Shown here in pieces: positions 1-9,709 of a DNA stretch of 64,000 nt. A model generated the notes under the pieces. That model saw nothing but the letters and a program-made list of their open reading frames with translations. It was not told the origin of the DNA and ran no database searches. The position numbers and the translations under genes were made by a program. Each line of letters starts with the position of its first letter. Positions within the stretch are counted from its first letter, which is position 1. Source of the stretch: Rhizorhabdus dicambivorans (GTDB lineage Bacteria > Pseudomonadota > Alphaproteobacteria > Sphingomonadales > Sphingomonadaceae); contig NZ_CP023451.1 in NCBI RefSeq assembly GCF_002355275.1, forward strand, positions 1-64,000, given 5' to 3'.

Positions 1-996
1 GTCCAGGGCCTTGTAGGCATCGGGCGAGATGGATTCGTCCTGCATTTCGGCCTCGAGCTCGGCGCGGCGCGCCTCGATCTCGCCAAGGCGGGCGGATTGC
101 TCCTCGGTGAGCGCGGGCGGCTGCAGGATGGCACGGTAGAGGCCGTGGGCGGCGTTGTGGGCGTAGTTGCTGGCGATCGGCCTGATCCAGGCAAGGCCCG
201 TCTCCTCACCGATGCGTCTCGCTTCGGCCTCCATGATGTCGCCGGCGAGACGGTGCGCGATCTCGGGATTGTTCCAGCGGTCGTTGCCGTCGGTGAAGAG
301 GTCGCCATCGACCTTGCCGCCTGCCGCGCGATACCGCTCCTCGCCGACCAGAATCGCGATCGGATCGCTGGCCTTGAGCGTCTCATTGGCGATGACGCGG
401 CGGATGGTGTCGGCCGTTACGTGGCCATTCTGGTAGCTGTTCCAGACCAGAAGCTGCTTGTCGTGGCTTTCGGTCGACGCATAGGCTTTGGCGATGTCGA
501 GCGTGATCTCGCTTTTGCTCAAGGCGTCGAAGATCGGCGCTGCCAGCGAGGCGAGGCGCAGGCGCCCCTCGACGAAGCGACGTGTCACGCCGAAACGCTT
601 TGCGACAGCATCGAGATCGCCGGTCGAGCCGATGAAGTGCTGAAAGGCGCGGCATTCCTCGGCGGGGGTCATCTTGAGCTGATGGAAGTTGGTCGCCGTG
701 GACGTTTCGGACAATTCGGCATCGTCGCCGGTAAGGATCATGACGGGGACATCGAAATCGGCTTCCGAGATCGTACCGCGCTCGGCGAGCAGGCGAAGCG
801 CGCGCCAACGGCGTCCGCCATCGAAGACCTCGAAGGTGCCGCGCGGCTTTTTGGCGGGCGTGACGAGCAGATTCTGAAGGACGCCCTTGGCCTCGATACT
901 GGCGGCCATGGGTTCAATCTGAAGCTGTTCGTCCGGTGCGGTACGGACGTTGATCGGCGAGAGCCGCAGCTTGGCGAGTTTGATGGTCTGGATCAC
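1..996 (-). CDS. ParB/RepB-like partition protein, partial
   Basis: A DNA-binding protein of the ParB/Spo0J superfamily, open for 332 codons and cut off by the window edge before its stop. The start is a GTG with a good ribosome site (GAGGAG) about 7 bases upstream. The N-terminal ParB nuclease-like fold is recognisable from its position-specific motifs: SPINVR near residue 13, then FEVFDGGRRWRAL near residue 65. A central helix-turn-helix follows around DAVAKRFGVTRRFVEGRL. It is the last visible gene of the leftward replication operon, and its ribosome site overlaps the end of the strawberry-notch gene. It differs from the ParB beside parS at 9.7 kb, so it may be a KorB-like regulator rather than the segregation protein. 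The family is well supported; the exact role is inferred. Confidence 0.85.
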   Translation of the reverse strand, partial: MIQTIKLAKLRLSPINVRTAPDEQLQIEPMAASIEAKGVLQNLLVTPAKKPRGTFEVFDGGRRWRALRLLAERGTISEADFDVPVMILTGDDAELSETSTATNFHQLKMTPAEECRAFQHFIGSTGDLDAVAKRFGVTRRFVEGRLRLASLAAPIFDALSKSEITLDIAKAYASTESHDKQLLVWNSYQNGHVTADTIRRVIANETLKASDPIAILVGEERYRAAGGKVDGDLFTDGNDRWNNPEIAHRLAGDIMEAEARRIGEETGLAWIRPIASNYAHNAAHGLYRAILQPPALTEEQSARLGEIEARRAELEAEMQDESISPDAYKALD

Positions 997-1001
997 CGGG
1001 G

Positions 1002-4000
1002 TCACTCCTCTTGGCGTCCGGCAATTCCCGGACACCACCCCGTTCCCCCTTCCCTCTTTCCCAAGAGCGGCCTCGGTCGTTTGACCAAGGGCGACCCGCG
1101 CTCACCAGGATCGGCGAGAATGCGCCCAAGGATGTCGGCGGCGATGCTCACCGGAAGGAACACCCGTGTCCGGTACTGAATGATCTCGGTGAAGCAGCCC
1201 AAGGATTTCAGCCAGGCGAGCTGATCCGACGGCGCCCCGACTATCTCGATGCGATGATTTCGGTTCACCATCGCGCGGCGGATCGTCATGGGGAATGGGC
1301 GGGCAACATCAACGCTTCGACCGGAATGGGCCGATTTGATGATGTCCGAGGGCGGCAGGTTCTCGGCGCGATCGATGCCGAGCTTGGTGAAAAGCTGGAC
1401 AACGTGCTCGTCGAAAACGAGGCGGCCGAGCCAGCTATTTCCCGCTTGTCAGCGATGCGGTTGACCACCAGATGATCGCTGGCCAGCGCCGACCACATCG
1501 GCAGAAGCAAGCCGGTCGCGAGGCGGATCGTCTCGGTGTCGACCTTGTTCGCCGCTTCATCGGCTTCGGCCTGCCATTTCGCGCAGAAGGCGTCCCGATC
1601 GACTATTTCCAGGCGCTCTCGAAGAGCTCATGCTCGCGGATATATTCCCGCCGGGTCGGCCTCGTCAGCTCGAAGCGCGGGATCGGCGTTCCGTCCTTCT
1701 CCTCCATGAGCGCTCGGGCGCGGGTCTGCAGCGCGACCATCCCCGACTTGGCGTTGAGCAGAAATACGGCGGTGCTATCGCTGTCGGCGATACGCAGCAC
1801 GCGCTCCAAGGTGACAGGGGTCCGCCGCCGCGCGATCTCGATGGTCAGCAAGTGCGACGTCGCCCCGCTGACCGGGTCGGTCCGGAGCAGTGTGTCGTCG
1901 ATCAAGGTGGCGGAATCGACGAGGATCGTCTCGACACCGACATCGAGCCGGCCAGCCTCCCTCGCCGCCGATACCCGTGTCTCGACCAGGGACAGAAACT
2001 CATCGAAGATGCTGTTCTGCAGGCCGATGGGAAGCGCGAGATGCGATTTAGCCATCGCTGGATGGCGGCAGTTCCTCTTTCAGACGCCGTCCTTGCGCAG
2101 AGCTCGAGACCGTCCGATCCTCGAATTCCGAATGCGAGATGCTCTTGAGCTTGCCATCGACCAGCAAGTGGAACCACGTCACCAGCGCAGCGCAAGCATA
2201 TTCGCTCTCCAGATTATCAGCCGGGTCGAAGAGATTCTGACCGCCGGTCTGGCGCTGACCCCGTGTGAGTGCGCCGAGGCTGTCGAGCCGCCTCGCAATC
2301 GTGCTGGTGAAGCGGAGTTCGCCTTGCAGTCGGTCGTGACGGGCCGGAACAGTGGCGTGCTCGCCTGATGGGTCCGATGGGTTCGGCCAAGGCCCTGAAT
2401 GGCGCGGTCCGCGCGCCAGCCCGGCTCGAGCAACAGATGGACGCGTTGCTCCTGGTTCGGCACGTCCATTGATGCGTGATAGGATCGCCCCGTCCCGCCG
2501 GCGTCCGAGAAAATGAGGACGCGCTTCAGCCCCTGCATGAAGGCCGCGGCCTCGGCCTGACTGGTACGGGTCGAACGGGTTTCCAGCTTCTGCCGGCCGT
2601 CGCCCGTCGAGATTAGGCGTTTTGTCCGCCCAGTGACTTCCGCGACACGATCATGCCCGAAATGCTCCAGGATGCCGTCGAGCGCCGACATGATCGGCGG
2701 CAATGCGCAAAGATGCTCGATCATCAGCGCGCGGGCAGCTTCGGCTTCGGGATTGTAGACGGGATTACCCGTCTCGTCCGTCATCGGCTCGGAGCGCTGC
2801 GTGCCTGTGTCGTCGGTGAAGACGCGCATTTGGCGAGTAGGGAAAGCGCGCTCGAGATAATCGATGACATATTCACGAGGGCTGAGGTCGATTTCGAGGT
2901 CGACGCGCTCATCCGGGCTGAGCATGCCCAATCGCCGGTCGAGGATGGACTCGGCCGTCGTCACCAGTTGAAGCACCACCGACTGGCCCGCCATAAGATG
3001 CTCGCCGACCGCGGCGATGACCGTTGGCAGCTTCATCGAAAGCAGCACCTGGCCGAAGAAACGCTGCTTGGTGGACTCGAAGCGCGAGCGGGCCGATGCC
3101 TTCGCCCCGCTATTCAAAGTGGTGTTCTCGAGACCATCGACGACGCCGGTGAGTTCCAGGGCTTTTTCCATGTTCCGGTGGATGATGGACCAGGCATTGG
3201 CGTAAGTGTCGTAGATCTCGATCTGCGCGGGCGTCAGTTCGTGCCGCAGGATCTCATATTCGACACCGGCGAAGCTCAGCGCTCGCGCCATGTAGAGCCC
3301 AGTCGCCTTGAGATCGCGTGCGACCAATTCCATGGCGGCGATCCCGCCCTGGCGAATGCTGGAGATGAATTGCTCGCGATTGGCGAACGCCGTCTCCGGT
3401 CCCCAGAGCCCGAGCCGCACGGCATAGGCAAGGTTGTTGACCTCGGACGCCCCCGTCGCAGAGGCGTAGAGGATCCGCGCGGCGGGCAGATGGTTCTGGA
3501 GCCGAACGCCGCTGATGCCCTGTTGCGATCCCTCCTTGGCTCCGAGTGCGCCCTCGCCTCCTGCGACACCGCCCATCTCGTGCGCTTCGTCGAAGGCGAT
3601 GACGCCGTCGAAATCGGCGCCGGCCCAGTCGATGATCTGCTTCAGCCGGCTATGTTCCCCGCGCATCGATCGAAGGGTCGGATAGGTGACCAGAAGGACG
3701 CCCTGGTCAAGCCTGATGGGTTCGTCGATCTTCCAGTTCGATATGGGCTGAATGTCACCGGCGAGCCCGCCGAGGGCCGTCCAATCACGGCGAGCATCTT
3801 CGAGGAGGGGCGCGTTCTTGGTGACCCAGATATTGCGACGCCGCCCCTGAAGCCAGTTGTCAAGAATGGCGGCCGCGATTTGGCGACCCTTGCCTGCCCC
3901 GGTTCCGTCCCCGAGGAAGAAACCCTTTCGGTAGCCGCGGCCCTCCTCCGAGATAACGAGGCCGACACCATCCTTGTCCGGTGAGAAGCGCCCAGGGATC

Positions 4001-5316
4001 GTCTGAGCCCAGGCATGGCCGGCGTAAACGACGGTTTCGAGCTGGGAGGCCGAGAGCAAACGCTCTGTGACAGTCCGCTCCGGCAGCGAAGGGACGTAAT
4101 CGGGGATCGGCGCTGGGATTGATCCCATGGCAACGGATTCGACGAGCGCAGTCGGGTGTTCGCCGGCTTTGTCGAAAACCAGGCGGCTTGGCCGATAGGG
4201 CAGATAGACGCCGGTCTGTTCGAGCAGCGGCGCCGGGGTTTCGAGCCTGGTGTAAGCAACCGGCAAGACATGGTTGCGCACGGCAGCGTGAAAGGCCCGG
4301 GGCATGGGCTTGGCGCTTTTGACCGCTCTGAAGAGCGAGATGCCTCCGCCCCGCTTCGGCGCGGGTGCCGGCTGATCTGCGACAAGGGACAGGCGAGGTG
4401 TCACGGTGAGAACGTCGAGCAGTTCCGCGATTGATCCACCCTGGATGACTTCTGGTGCGAGCCTGCCGGCGACCTTGTCGATGACGAAGATTCGCACGTC
4501 GATAGACGTGCCGTGTTTGAGATAGCAGCCTTCAAGTCGAACAGAGGCTTGCACTGTCGATCCGCGAAGGACGGTCTCGTAGTGGTCGCGCATTCGGGTG
4601 GTCGGTCCGAACCAGTCGGGCATGATGGCAACGAGGCGGCCCCCAGTCTGCAATCGGCGAAGTGCAGCCTGAAGATGCCGAACGGCCGCAAGATCATCGA
4701 CGCCGCGGCCGAGCGACCGCGAAAACGGCGGATTCATGAGGATCAGGGAAGGACGCGGTGCGTCGCCAAGAGCAGCATCAAGAATCGCCCCATCATGGCC
4801 GGTGATCGTTGCGCCGGGGAAAACGCCGTGCAGGCGATCGCGGCGGATCGGATCGAGCTCGTTGAGATGCAGCGATCGATGAGCCCCAAGCTGTGCAACG
4901 AGCAAACCGTTGCCGGCGCTGGGCTCGAGAATGACGTCATCCTGCCGGACATCTGCGAGCAGAATCGCGACGGCCGCAATGTCGACAGGAGTCGAGAATT
5001 GCTGCCATTCGATCTGGTCTTCGCTCCGCACGGTCTGAGTGGGGAGGCGCTGCGCGAGGTCAATCCGCGCGGCGACATCGGCGAGGCTGGCCAGAGGCGC
5101 CAATGATCCACGGAGATGAAGGGCGAGTGCGTGCTCTAGCACCTCGAAGCTTGAGCGCTGCGTCCAGCGTCCTTCGGCATCGGTTCCGCCGAACGCCTGC
5201 ACCATCGCCCGATTGAGATGTTGACGGGTGACCGGCTCGCCTGACGCCAGTTGGGATAGAAGGATGTGCGCAGCGGCACGGTCGCCGCGCTCGGCGGTCT
5301 GAAAAAGGTCGGTCAT
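1002..5316 (-). pseudogene. Strawberry-notch-like methyltransferase/helicase, frame-disrupted C-terminus
   Basis: A very large plasmid protein combining an N-terminal adenine-methyltransferase-like domain (LEPSAGNGLL near residue 130, NPPF near 195) with a strawberry-notch superfamily-2 helicase (Walker A-like GDGTGAGKGRQ near 480, DEAHEMGG near 590, then QGLGRTHRTHQ). The ATG at 5316 has AGGAG upstream. The frame is intact for about 1,000 residues and then breaks near 2322, 2112, 2094, 2083, 2065, 2040, 1603 and 1437. The family-like sequence continues in the next frame each time, down to the TGA at 1002. All eight shifts are equivalent to one lost base. Restoring them gives 1,441 codons, the usual size of this family. 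It may be a true pseudogene, but the uniform pattern suggests sequence error. The function is not established; plasmid maintenance is the inference. Confidence 0.85.
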
Positions 5317-5391
5317 TTGGGAATCTCCTGCGCGGCTGCATCTGTCGCAGCGACACACCCTCGATCCCCCTCCCCTCTCTCCGCCCCGGGA

Positions 5392-6237
5392 TCAGGTCCG
5401 GCAGTGCGCGTCGAGGAACTTTGCCCAATCCTTGAAAGCCGGCGGCGGCGGGTCGCGGCGGATGATGAGCCCGGGACGGGCATATTTCGCTTCGGCGGAC
5501 GCCGCGGCGCGACGCCCTTCTGGATCATTGTCCTCTGCGATCAGCAGGGTCGTAATGCCGGGTGGAATGACCAGTTGATCGAGCCGCCTGGCGCCAAGTG
5601 AGGCCCAGCAGGGGATGTCCTTGATGCGGGTGTAGGCGCCGGCAGTCTCGAAACCTTCGGCGATCGCCAGCGTCTCGCCCCCTGCCCGGCCCCGCCATGC
5701 GCCTGTCCCAGGCACGCCGAGCATGACTTTTCGGAGGCACTTCGCTGTCGCAGGGTCGAGAAAGTTGCGCTGGATCGCGACGAGCTGCCGGATCTCGCGA
5801 ACAGCAATCAGCAAAGCCGGTCGATAAACGGTTTTCGGCTTCGGGAGGTATGGGCAGCGCGAATGGAAGCGCACGTCGGCAGGCGCTGGCAACAAGTTGC
5901 GTCGCTCAAGATAGCGCTCGGCCAGCGTCCCTTTGACGCCAACGGCCTGCTCCCAGATGCGCGAGACATTGGCGCTGCCTTGCGGTCGATCCTGTTCCGG
6001 TATTGCATAATGTTGGCCGGTTCGAACCCGACGCAATTCCCGCAGAACATCATCGCGTGCGCAACCCGCGAAGCACGTCACCAGAATGCCGCGGTCACCT
6101 TGGCGGATCGAAAGACTTGGATCGTTGTCGCCATGTGCCGGGCAACGGGCCATAGCCCTGTAGCCGGTCCAGGTGCCGCCAAGAGCGCCTACGAGGTCAA
6201 CAAGTTCCTGGGTCGGTCGTTTGGCCGTGAGTGGCAT
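5392..6237 (-). CDS. Toprim-domain (primase-like) plasmid protein
   Basis: A 281-residue protein of the DUF7146/Toprim type found next to replication genes on alphaproteobacterial plasmids. The N-terminal part carries a CHC2-like zinc-binding pattern (CPAHGDNDPSL near residue 33, then TCFAGCARDDV). The C-terminal half shows the Toprim metal-binding residues in LAIAEGFETAGAY and LLIAEDNDPEGRRAA. Both halves resemble primase modules, so a role in priming plasmid replication is likely but not proven. The ATG at 6237 follows a strong AGGAGG. It lies between repA and the strawberry-notch gene, with gaps of 164 and 75 bases, and is probably co-transcribed with them. The protein is complete and shows no disruption. 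Confidence 0.85.
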   Translation of the reverse strand: MPLTAKRPTQELVDLVGALGGTWTGYRAMARCPAHGDNDPSLSIRQGDRGILVTCFAGCARDDVLRELRRVRTGQHYAIPEQDRPQGSANVSRIWEQAVGVKGTLAERYLERRNLLPAPADVRFHSRCPYLPKPKTVYRPALLIAVREIRQLVAIQRNFLDPATAKCLRKVMLGVPGTGAWRGRAGGETLAIAEGFETAGAYTRIKDIPCWASLGARRLDQLVIPPGITTLLIAEDNDPEGRRAAASAEAKYARPGLIIRRDPPPPAFKDWAKFLDAHCRT

Positions 6238-6401
6238 AGGACTACCTCCTGCTCGGTAGCCACATCCCCCCTTCCCTCTTTCAGCGCATGGCGCTGTGAC
6301 CCGGACCTATCAACGATGAGGGTCGGCGCGCTCACGTTGATCGCTTCATCGGGCACGACTCGGGCTCGTTCGCAGGCGACGAACGGCTCGGACATCATCG
6401 G

Positions 6402-7705
6402 TCAATCGTCAGGCCGGTTCTTCCGCCGATCCGCATATTTGATCACGAAGGCCTCCCAGAGCCGCATCCATTCGGTGTCGGTCCGGGGCCTCTTGATATC
6501 GGCGAATCCCTTGCGGAATGCGTTGGCCATATCGTCGACTGACCAAGGATGGCCCTTAGTGAGACCGACACTCCGAAACGCCTGTTCGCGGTCGCCATAG
6601 GAAAGCGTTCCCGGCGGGAATGCGTGAAGCGGTTCGTCTGATTTCGCTGCGGGTTTCGTTGCCTGCGGAACGGTGCGAACCGATGATCTCGGTGCCGTTT
6701 CGACGCCTGGCGCCCCAACAAGTCGCAAATGGGGTCCGACCAATTTACGCTCCATCGGCGCTGGAGACGGATGAAGGACCACCTTCCTGCCGGAGAGATC
6801 GACGTTCGCGTTGGGATAAACCGCCGAGACGAGCTGCATCGTCTCCCGCACCGTTTGACGAAAGCGCTTGCTGTCAGCCTCGTTGCCGAGGTGCTTTGCC
6901 AGTTGATCCCAAGAAATGATCTGCCCCTTGTCGGAGCCGATCCGTGGGAGGCGATAGGCAAGATAGGTATAGAGATCGAGCGCCGTTGGCGTCCCTTTAA
7001 GCTCCCGGATCGCTACTTCGTTTAATGGGACAGCGTGCTCGATAAGGTGACTGTAGAAGACCTCCGACATACGGATTTCCCGCGCGAAGGTGCCGTTCTT
7101 GTCGAGTGAACCAGCATATTCATTTGAGATCTTCACATCGCGGACCGCAAAGGCGTTGTCGTCCGTTTCGGTGCCATCCCAGCGAATCTGCCACTCGCAC
7201 GCCAGCAAGCGGTCGACCTGTTCGCGCATCAGATTTGCGGTGCCACGGGGCCATAGGACACCGTTTGATAGCCAAGCCGCCGCATCCATTCCGTGAAGTT
7301 GCGGCCGAGATAGACGTCGCGCGAACGCTTCATTACCGCCTGTGAAAGCAGATAGATGAGCGCAACCCTGGGATAGGCCCCATATGGAACACCCAGGCTT
7401 CTCATGACCGACTTGCCATCGATATTTTGAAGAACCGGCCGAGGGTTGATTGCCAGCGCGTACTTGCCGTCTTCCCGGATAATCGGGAGCGTGTCGTCCT
7501 TCGGGCGCTTGGTCGGGAGCGACATGGCGCAAAGCGCGGAATGGAGAAATGCCGGGACAGGCTCTTCGTCGTGGACTCGCAGGAAGGCGTCGAGCGTCAA
7601 TTGGGTTCCGGCAGTGGAGGCAAGCTTCCGGACATTCTCTGCACCGCCATCGATCATGGCGAGTGCATATTGGTGCCCAATCGGCCTATGCTGATCTCCG
7701 TTCAT
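6402..7705 (-). pseudogene. repA: RepA plasmid replication initiator, single frameshift
   Basis: An iteron-binding initiator of the plasmid RepA family. The first about 150 codons read from ATG 7705 through LGYQTVSYGP. The frame then breaks at a run of four G (four C on the coding strand) near 7240-7245, and the rest continues as RGTANLMREQVDRLL to the stop at 6402. Adding one base gives exactly 435 codons, so a single base explains the break. Because the plasmid evidently replicates, a homopolymer error or ribosomal slippage is more likely than real loss. Conserved blocks include YPRVALIYLLSQAVM and the WDGTETDDNAFAVRDVKIS segment. It is transcribed away from the iteron origin and heads the operon with the Toprim and strawberry-notch genes. 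Confidence 0.85.
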
Positions 7706-7891
7706 TGTTCCGCCCTTCCCCGAATCTCCGGGGTCTGTGATGGCGCTGTCTCAACAGGTTTGGGTTTCGAAATCAACCCTGTTGGCAGTTTTGGCGGGAA
7801 ATCAGGGGTGAGAGTTGCAATTCGACCGATGATCTCGGTGCCGCTTTTGCCGAATCGCCCCTTCCCACTTTCAAAAATCGAAATTTTGAAG

Positions 7892-7907
7892 CCGATTCGC
7901 GAATCGG
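7892..7907. repeat. 16-bp perfect palindrome upstream of repA
   Basis: CCGATTCGCGAATCGG is a perfect palindrome between the repA start and the first direct iteron. It is preceded by an AT-rich inverted repeat (TCAAAA and TTTTGA, 7871-7889). It may be a RepA-dimer operator for autoregulation or part of the origin. This is inference from position and symmetry. Confidence 0.6.
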
Positions 7908-8021
7908 ATTGATTCAGGGATTCATGTAATAGGTATGCGCTCCGAGATCATCGGTCTGTTGGCACCGAGATCATTGGTAGGACGCACCGAGATCATCGGA
8001 AGGTACTGAGATCATCGGTAT

Positions 8022-8030
8022 TTATCCACA
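8022..8030 (+). promoter_or_regulatory. DnaA box in oriV
   Basis: TTATCCACA matches the consensus DnaA box exactly and begins three bases after the fourth iteron. A host DnaA site next to RepA iterons is typical of theta-replicating plasmids. Confidence 0.75.
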
Positions 8031-8213
8031 GGGCATCGCTCGGTGCAGCCGGACGCAGCAAGTTTTCGGAAAGCTTGCACCGACTCGGAGATCATCGGTG
8101 CGTCTCTACCAGGGCGCATTGGCATTACCTTGAAATCCGAAACGGCTCGGAGATCATCGGTAAAGTTGTAAGTTCGATGGCCAAATCGTTGCTCGAAACT
8201 GCCAACGTCGCTA

Positions 8214-8235
8214 TTGTGGGCCATCAAACCCACAA
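8214..8235. promoter_or_regulatory. Inverted repeat upstream of parA (probable ParA operator)
   Basis: Perfect 7-bp arms TTGTGGG and CCCACAA flank an 8-base spacer, ending 12 bases before the parA ATG. A further CCCACAA lies at 8260-8266, just inside the gene. ParA proteins with an N-terminal helix-turn-helix usually repress their own promoter, so this is the best candidate operator. Confidence 0.55.
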
Positions 8236-8247
8236 AAGCGGAATCTC

Positions 8248-9450
8248 ATGGCCACTGATCCCACAAATGTCCCCGCCGATGACCTTCTGGAAGGTGGCCT
8301 GGATGTGCTTCACCGTAAAGCGCTCACGATCCTCAAGCGGATCCGCGACAGCGCGGTCGATCCAGAGACAGGGCAGAAGCGAGCCCCCACCTTCCCTATC
8401 TCCAAGGCTGCATCACTTGTCGGACGCACCGCGTCGGCGATCCGAGAAGCTGAACGCGACGGGCGTTTGCCGGAGCGTGGGCGGACGGCTTCCGGTCATC
8501 GCGTCCAATATACGCTCGAAGAACTCGATCATATGCGTGAGGTGTTCGGAACGCGTCCGTGGCGCAGCCCGGAAGATCCACCCGCCATTCTCTCGGTCTG
8601 CAATTTCAAGGGCGGTGTCGGCAAGTCCACGATCGCGCTGCACCTGGCTCAGCACTTCGCGATCAACGGCTATCGTGTGCTGTTTATCGACTGCGACAGC
8701 CAAGCTTCATCGACAATGATGTTCGGCTACCGACCAGACGTCGATCTGGAGGAGGACGACACGCTCTATGGGCATTTCCATAACCCGGAATTGCTGGGTG
8801 TGCGAAAGATCATTCGGAAGACCCACTTCCATGGGCTCGATCTGATCCCTGCGAATTTGCGGCTCTACAATCTCGAATACGAGATCGCCGGCTACCTCGC
8901 GCGCAATCAGAACCTGAACATCATCGACCTGATCGCCGAGGCCATCGACTCGGTGGTAGAAGATTACGATGTGGTGATCATGGATCCGCCTCCAGCACTC
9001 GGCATGGTCTCCATGGCGGTCCTTCAAGCAGCCAATGCGATGGTGATCCCCGTGCCGCCAAGCCTGGTCGACTTCGCATCGACGGTGTCGTTTATCGACA
9101 TGGCGAAGACCACGATGAAGCAGCTCGAGCAGCTCGCGGGGAGGGGGCGCCCGGCTTACAATTTCATCCGTCTCGTCGGCAGCCGGGTCGACGACAGCAA
9201 GTCGATGCATCGTGAGATACTTTCGATGATGCGGAGCGTTTTCGGAGGCTCAATGTCTTCTTCGGTGATGGTCACCAGTGCGGAGATCGACAATGCCAGC
9301 TCGCGGATGAAGACGGTCTTTGAACTGGAAAAGCCCGTCACTTCGCACGAGGTTTACAACCGGTGCATGAGGCATCTGAATGAGGTTTGCCGAGACATCG
9401 AAGAAGACGTTTTGCGGACCTGGCCGAGCCGGGCAGGGGGGCAGCTTTGA
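8248..9450 (+). CDS. parA: ParA plasmid partition ATPase (HTH-bearing, type Ia)
   Basis: A 400-residue Walker-type ATPase that distributes plasmid copies over the nucleoid together with ParB. The deviant Walker A box KGGVGKST is at residues 121-128, the second motif (FIDCDSQAS) at about 146-154, and Walker B with a proline-rich switch (IMDPPPA) at about 244-250. The first 110 residues contain a helix-turn-helix (ISKAASLVGRTASAIREAER), the mark of type Ia ParA proteins that also act as repressors. Start ATG 8248 lies just after an inverted repeat that may be its operator. It is followed by parS sites and parB, giving a complete partition cassette facing away from repA. The length fits the family and no defect is seen. 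Confidence 0.95.
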   Translation: MATDPTNVPADDLLEGGLDVLHRKALTILKRIRDSAVDPETGQKRAPTFPISKAASLVGRTASAIREAERDGRLPERGRTASGHRVQYTLEELDHMREVFGTRPWRSPEDPPAILSVCNFKGGVGKSTIALHLAQHFAINGYRVLFIDCDSQASSTMMFGYRPDVDLEEDDTLYGHFHNPELLGVRKIIRKTHFHGLDLIPANLRLYNLEYEIAGYLARNQNLNIIDLIAEAIDSVVEDYDVVIMDPPPALGMVSMAVLQAANAMVIPVPPSLVDFASTVSFIDMAKTTMKQLEQLAGRGRPAYNFIRLVGSRVDDSKSMHREILSMMRSVFGGSMSSSVMVTSAEIDNASSRMKTVFELEKPVTSHEVYNRCMRHLNEVCRDIEEDVLRTWPSRAGGQL

Positions 9451-9456
9451 GCAGCA

Positions 9457-9656
9457 GTTGCCACGTGGCAACAGCGGGCAATTGTTCGCCGTCTATGGGG
9501 CTGAAATCTGCTAAGAATGATGCGTTGTTGCCACGTGGCAACCGAGCAAGGAAAGCGTTTATAAACAGTATCATGAGCCAAATTCCAGGATCAGTTTTCC
9601 CTCAGAAAAGGGGAGCCGAAGGCGAGGCGAATTTCGGTTTGTTGCCACGTGGCAAC
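9457..9656. repeat. Three parS-like 16-bp palindromes
   Basis: The perfect palindrome GTTGCCACGTGGCAAC occurs three times, at 9457-9472, 9527-9542 and 9641-9656, between the parA stop and the parB start. Its core CACGTG with flanking GTT and AAC resembles the canonical ParB-bound parS. Location between parA and parB and exact repetition make it the likely centromere. Confidence 0.85.
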
Positions 9657-9709
9657 AGACCAACAAATCGGGTCTCCAAGATGCCGGAAATTCGAGTAGG
9701 AGCGAGCCG

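Larger units (their letters stand above)
7706..8213. other. Plasmid replication origin (iteron oriV)
   Basis: A non-coding stretch between divergent repA and parA. Six direct copies of the 12-mer GAGATCATCGGT or a one-mismatch variant start at 7944, 7967, 7989, 8008, 8088 and 8150. The first four are spaced 19-23 bases apart, about two helical turns. One inverted copy lies at 7825-7836. Further copies lie outside, inverted at 6679-6690 within repA and one-mismatch direct at 6391-6402. A perfect DnaA box and a 16-bp palindrome lie in the same stretch. This combination is the standard layout of an iteron-controlled origin bound by the adjacent RepA. The assignment rests on layout; the exact melting region cannot be fixed by eye. 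Confidence 0.85.

Noticed and set aside
97..1179. 360-codon rightward open frame
   Set aside because: Shadow of the ParB-like gene, which has a ribosome site and clear domain motifs on the other strand.
6189..6398. 69-codon leftward frame between repA and the Toprim gene
   Set aside because: It overlaps the start of the Toprim gene and has no motif or good ribosome site.
9457..9656. CRISPR-like array of three repeats
   Set aside because: The units are perfect palindromes at unequal spacing between parA and parB, which fits parS, and no cas genes are present.
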